DNA of 64,000 nt, from assembly GCA_951217055.1 (NCBI GenBank), contig OX578276.1:17839430-17903429 (forward strand), given 5' to 3'. This document shows positions 60,271 to 64,000 of this stretch, piece after piece. A program made the translations under genes and the position numbers. The stretch comes from Gerris lacustris. Its lineage: Eukaryota > Arthropoda > Insecta > Hemiptera > Gerridae. Position 1 is the stretch's first letter, and the number at the start of each line of letters is the position of its first letter. The notes under the pieces are model-generated. The model did no database searches. It was not told the origin of the DNA and worked only from the letters and a program-made list of their open reading frames with translations.

Positions 60271-60588
60271 GAAAACTCGAACACTAGTAAATGGAAACAC
60301 TGAAGTAAGTAATATTATATTACTGATTTAGATTTTTTTAAAACTGGCTCATAGAAATATTAAGAAAGTTACGATTTAAATTTTACTACTTAATTTTTAC
60401 TTTTTAATTTATATTATTGCTAGGTTCGAACAAGTGGTTCAACCTCTACCCGTTCGAGTAGAAAGTACTAGATTCCTACTACAACTTTTACCCCCCCCCC
60501 CCCCCCCCCCCGGTCACAACTTTTACATCTTTGAGTCTGGGTTAGCCCCCCCCCAGAAAAAAATCCTGGGTGCGCCACTGGTTACGTT

Positions 60589-61730
60589 AATTATACAAAC
60601 CAACAACTAGTTCCAGGAGCTAGTTATTTTTGGAACGTTTCAGTCTACGTTCCAAAGAGACAGTTTCTCTTTTACTTCACGTTTCCTTTGTCCAGGTTTG
60701 TGCCTCAAAAAGTTCCGGGTTTTTTTTTTTTAATAGTTCCACTCTTCTCTTACGCTAAAAAAATAAATATTATTAACATCTTTCTTTTTATTATGTTCAT
60801 TGCGTTGATATTTCAATTACAACCAAGTAAAAAGTATAATAAAATGCTTTCGTTCCAGCTTGTCTGGATCTGGAATCAAGTTTTGCTTGGAAAGAAAACG
60901 ATCGTTTCCGTTCCAAGCGAAAAAAGTTTTATCTACTTGCGGCAGCAAAATGAGGCATTATTGAACTGATTTCGGGCAGAGAAATGTGATTTTACTGCCT
61001 AGGTGGTAAAATGAGGAAAAATGTTGATGTCTAGGCAGCAAACTTTTATTGTTATTATGTTTGCAATAACAGTTTATGCTATGATCTCTATCTTATAACA
61101 TTATAATATTATAGTTTAATAAGTAAAATTTAATAATAAAACGTTTTAATACTTCAATAATTTGTTTATATTTATTAATTCTGTTAAATAAGTTCAATGA
61201 ATAGTAGATCTTTAATTAAAAAAATAGCGGAGTCACTGGCCACACTACAGCTTCATGTAAACATCCAACATCCGTATTATTATTATTGAAGTCATTCTAG
61301 ATCAGACCACCTACATTTCTTGATTAATCCTAGTTACTTATTTTCTTTTGAGCAGCTGAAGATATCTTTAATACATTTAGTAATTTTATCTACTTGCGGC
61401 AGCAAAATGAGGCATTATTGAACCGATTTCGGGCAGAGAAATGTAATTTTACTGCCTAGGTAAAAGTCAGGAAAAATTTTATTTTTATAATGTTGGCAAT
61501 GACAGTTTATACTAATATCTCTATCCTATAACATCATATATATTATAGTTTAATAAGTAATATTTAATAAATAAACGTTTTAATTATAAAATAATTTGTT
61601 TATATTTGTTAATTCTGTTAAATAAGTTCAATGATTTGTAGATCTTTAATTAAAAAAATAGTAGAGTCATGTAAACATTGAACGTCCATATTATTTTTAT
61701 TATTGAATTCATTCTAGATTAGACTAGCTA
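60589..61730. repeat. Outer end of the right arm with the 417-bp tandem
   Basis: Mirror of 31493-32634. The GGCAGCAAAATGAGGC unit recurs at 60942 and 61397. Confidence 0.8.
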
Positions 61731-62640
61731 CTTTTCTTGATTTATCCTAGTAACTTCTTTTCTTTTAAGCAATATAAGACATCTTTAATACTTTTAGTAA
61801 TTTGTTAGTAAAAATATAATTAAATATTTTACATTGCGTGCATTATTCATTCAGAAGTTATGAGTGTTATAAAGGTGTGTTTTTTATTTTGTTGTTCTAG
61901 ATTGAGTTTGCTTATCACTTATTGTTATTACTCCCAAGTTTCCTATTTGAACATTAATTTTAGTAAATACATATGTTATTATCTTTATTAATATGACACT
62001 TAGTTATTAACTATGTTATATTAATAAAGATAACATTATAGCAGCTTCATTTTTCTGCCGCCTGTAGATAAAATATTGTATGCAACAAGGCAGCAAAGGA
62101 AACATTTCTGCCTCGTTTATTCATTGCCTGCCTCGGCTTCGCCTCGGCAGTCAAATAGGTAAATTACCTGCCTCGGCAGTTAATTATCATAGGCTGTCCT
62201 CGCCTTCGGCTCGGAGGCTAATCTAATCACTCGTCAGTAAAATTCCATTTGGCTGCCTAGTTACATAAATAGGTAACTATTTTAGTAAAAATATAAATAA
62301 ATATTTTATATTGCGTGCATTATTCATTCAGAAGTTATGTATGCTATAAACGTGTGTTTTGTATTTTGTTGTTATAGATTCAGTTTGCTATTCACAATTG
62401 TTATTGTTCCCAAGCTTCATATTTGATTTCTTTATCAACATTAATTTTAGTTAACGAAGCCGAGGCAGGGGGGTAATCATAGCCTGTCCTCGCCTACGGC
62501 TCGGAGGCTAATCTAATCACTCGTCAGTAAAATTCCATTTTGCTGCCTAGTTACATAAATAACTATTCTACGTTCCCTTCGAGTTACTTTGTTTCGATGA
62601 TGCTTTCTCGTGCACCACAACTTAGCTTAAAGTAAAAAAA
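61731..62640. repeat. Diverged tandem repeats beyond the right arm
   Basis: Further decayed relatives of the arm-end unit follow. TATTGCGTGCATTATTCATTC occurs at about 61831 and 62310. AGGCTAATCTAATCACTCGTC with GGCTGCCTAGTTACATAAAT (or near match) occurs near 62215 and 62506. A hairpin (TTATCTTTATTAATAT with its complement) lies at 61977-62035. No gene. Confidence 0.65.
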
Positions 62641-63253
62641 GAACCATGTTTATTATTGCTATTGCCGACTTACAGGTGAGTAAATAATTTCAAAAGTAAG
62701 ATTGGTTTAGTATACTCACTTATATGTCAACAATAAACATGTTTCTTTTTTACTTTAAACGAAATTTACAAAAATTTCCACCTTATGAATAGGTAATACT
62801 ATTAATATTAATCGAAACGTTAGTAAATAAGGAAGTTTTTCCTGAAGTCCGAACAGTTTTAGCTCGGTTCAATTCCAAGTTATTGAACCACAAAAAAATA
62901 AAATTTTTAAATTTTTTCTTAAAAATAAAATTTGTAATAATTTTTTGTCATGTAATTTGAGAGCAAGAAAATTAAAATTTCACTTTACTTGTAGGAAATT
63001 TTGTCAGCTTTACAACAAAACTAAAAATGTTGTTCTAGCTTTTATACTTTGGGAGCAATTAGTGTTTTTATGAGCAAAGGCATGCGATCTTAAAAAAATC
63101 ATAAAATTTGACTAGGTGAGAAAACGGTCAAGATTGACCGTTTTCTCATATTTCTTTTTTTGTTTTCTCATAGGTTTATATAGTGTTTTTTTGTAGCCCC
63201 TGAGGTGTAGAACAACCCACTTCATTTTTTCACATATATCGCCTGTCACCCTG

Positions 63254-63288
<35 letters not shown>

Positions 63289-64000
63289 TTTTTTTTTTTA
63301 TTTTTTTTTTAATGACATAACAAGTTTGTATCGAATTCAAGCAATAAAAAGTTATTTTATATAAATAACAATAGACAGTAAAATAAAACAACATAAAAAC
63401 TTCGAGGTCGTTACAAAAATAAAGTAGTTCCATTAAAAATTGGAACGTTCAGCCCATCCCTACTTTCTCACATACGTAGTATGTATTAATAAAAACACCA
63501 AAAACGGGGTTTAATCTTTAGTAATTTATTAGAAAACAATACAAAATACAAGATTGAGGCGGCCTGAACCCTGGTTGTGGAGAAGCGCTACACGAGACGA
63601 TGCGTAAACTCCAGAAGCCCAGTGCCGACACTAGACGTTAGGGAGCACAAAAAAAGTCGCCGACGATAGTCACTCGGAAGTACTCGGGAATCATCGGGTA
63701 CGCTCCACAGCCTCCCTCAATCCCCTTACGCTTACTCCTCTAGAACTTTAAACACGCACTCTTTCTTAACTCTTTCCTTTACTTCCCTTTAACTTTTCCC
63801 CTAACTCTCCCCTACTCTTCCCTTTACTACATATAATGTTTAACGAGATCATAGATTAAAAGAATGCTAATTACTTGGAACTACTAATCCTCTTTAATTA
63901 TTATAAACCAACATAAAGACATCTTAAATAAAATAATTAATCTTTTACAAAATTGATAATAATTAGGTCGCTTTTATTAGATATTTTAATGCATATTCCA
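62641..64000. other. AT-rich terminal region, no gene seen
   Basis: An inverted pair around AGAA(C/A)CATGTTTATT lies at 62630-62757. A self-complementary GAAAACGGTCAAGATTGACC hairpin lies at 63119-63147. A TA microsatellite lies at 63255-63276. The GC-richer stretch 63560-63720 carries no recognisable frame. Confidence 0.45.

Larger units (their letters stand above)
58734..60580. mobile_element. Non-autonomous hAT element, 1.85 kb, present in the right arm only
   Basis: It starts CAGTGGCGCACCCACGGGGG and ends in the complement of CAGTGGCGCACCCAGGA. The target duplication GTTACGTT is at 58726-58733 and 60581-60588. The empty site AACGTAAC is preserved in the left arm at 32635-32642. The interior has G/C tracts, a second start of the same family (CAGTGGCGCACACACGG, 59270) and a GGAATCGAAC-family relic (59764-60270). 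No transposase. Confidence 0.95.

Overview
This window is animal nuclear DNA, most likely from an insect and possibly a hemipteran. The evidence is AT-rich sequence, replication-dependent histone genes of insect type with 3' stem-loops, and dense layers of eukaryotic transposons. There is no operon structure and no bacterial or organelle signature. The species cannot be named from sequence alone.

The centrepiece is a very large inverted duplication of a five-gene histone unit. The left arm is 31493-43280 and the right arm is 48088-61730. Each arm carries H2A, H2B, H3, H4 and H1, and every mirrored pair of positions sums to 91368 until a 1.85 kb hAT insertion in the outer right arm. That means no net length change over nearly 12 kb, including long homopolymers; I noticed one base difference, at 33433. 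All ten histone genes look intact and end in the same stem-loop. Between the genes, both arms carry the same transposon remnants: a Penelope-like element piece with a GIY-YIG domain, a hAT remnant, a MITE, a tRNA-related repeat and others. These were present before the duplication.

The asymmetric centre (43281-48087) holds an intact-looking BED-finger hAT transposase gene and an extra copy of the H1-downstream region. That region carries a fragment resembling the restriction-like endonuclease domain of R2-type retrotransposons. The leftover pieces suggest that the array once had at least four alternating histone units, and that the middle two were lost next to the hAT element.

Left of the histones lies a transposon and virus graveyard. 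From 0 to 7.8 kb there are foldbacks, hAT elements with 8-bp target duplications, and LINE debris. From 7.8 to 12.2 kb there is a broken endogenous virus of Maverick/adintovirus type, with phospholipase-A2-like, adenovirus-type protease, spike-like and major-capsid-like genes. From 13.5 to 25.3 kb lie the env and protease-RT parts of one minus-strand Ty3/Gypsy errantivirus. A hAT element and a 7.7 kb terminal-inverted-repeat element sit between them, and the latter contains an 87-bp minisatellite, a Penelope-type foldback and a nested LINE. From 25.8 to 28.7 kb there is a LINE whose reverse transcriptase is cut by a 2.8 kb TIR element. That element's right end coincides with the outer edge of the left histone arm.

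Right of the histones (61731-64000) there is only diverged repeat DNA. The working genes seen are the ten histones and perhaps the hAT transposase; everything else appears to be mobile, viral or relic sequence.
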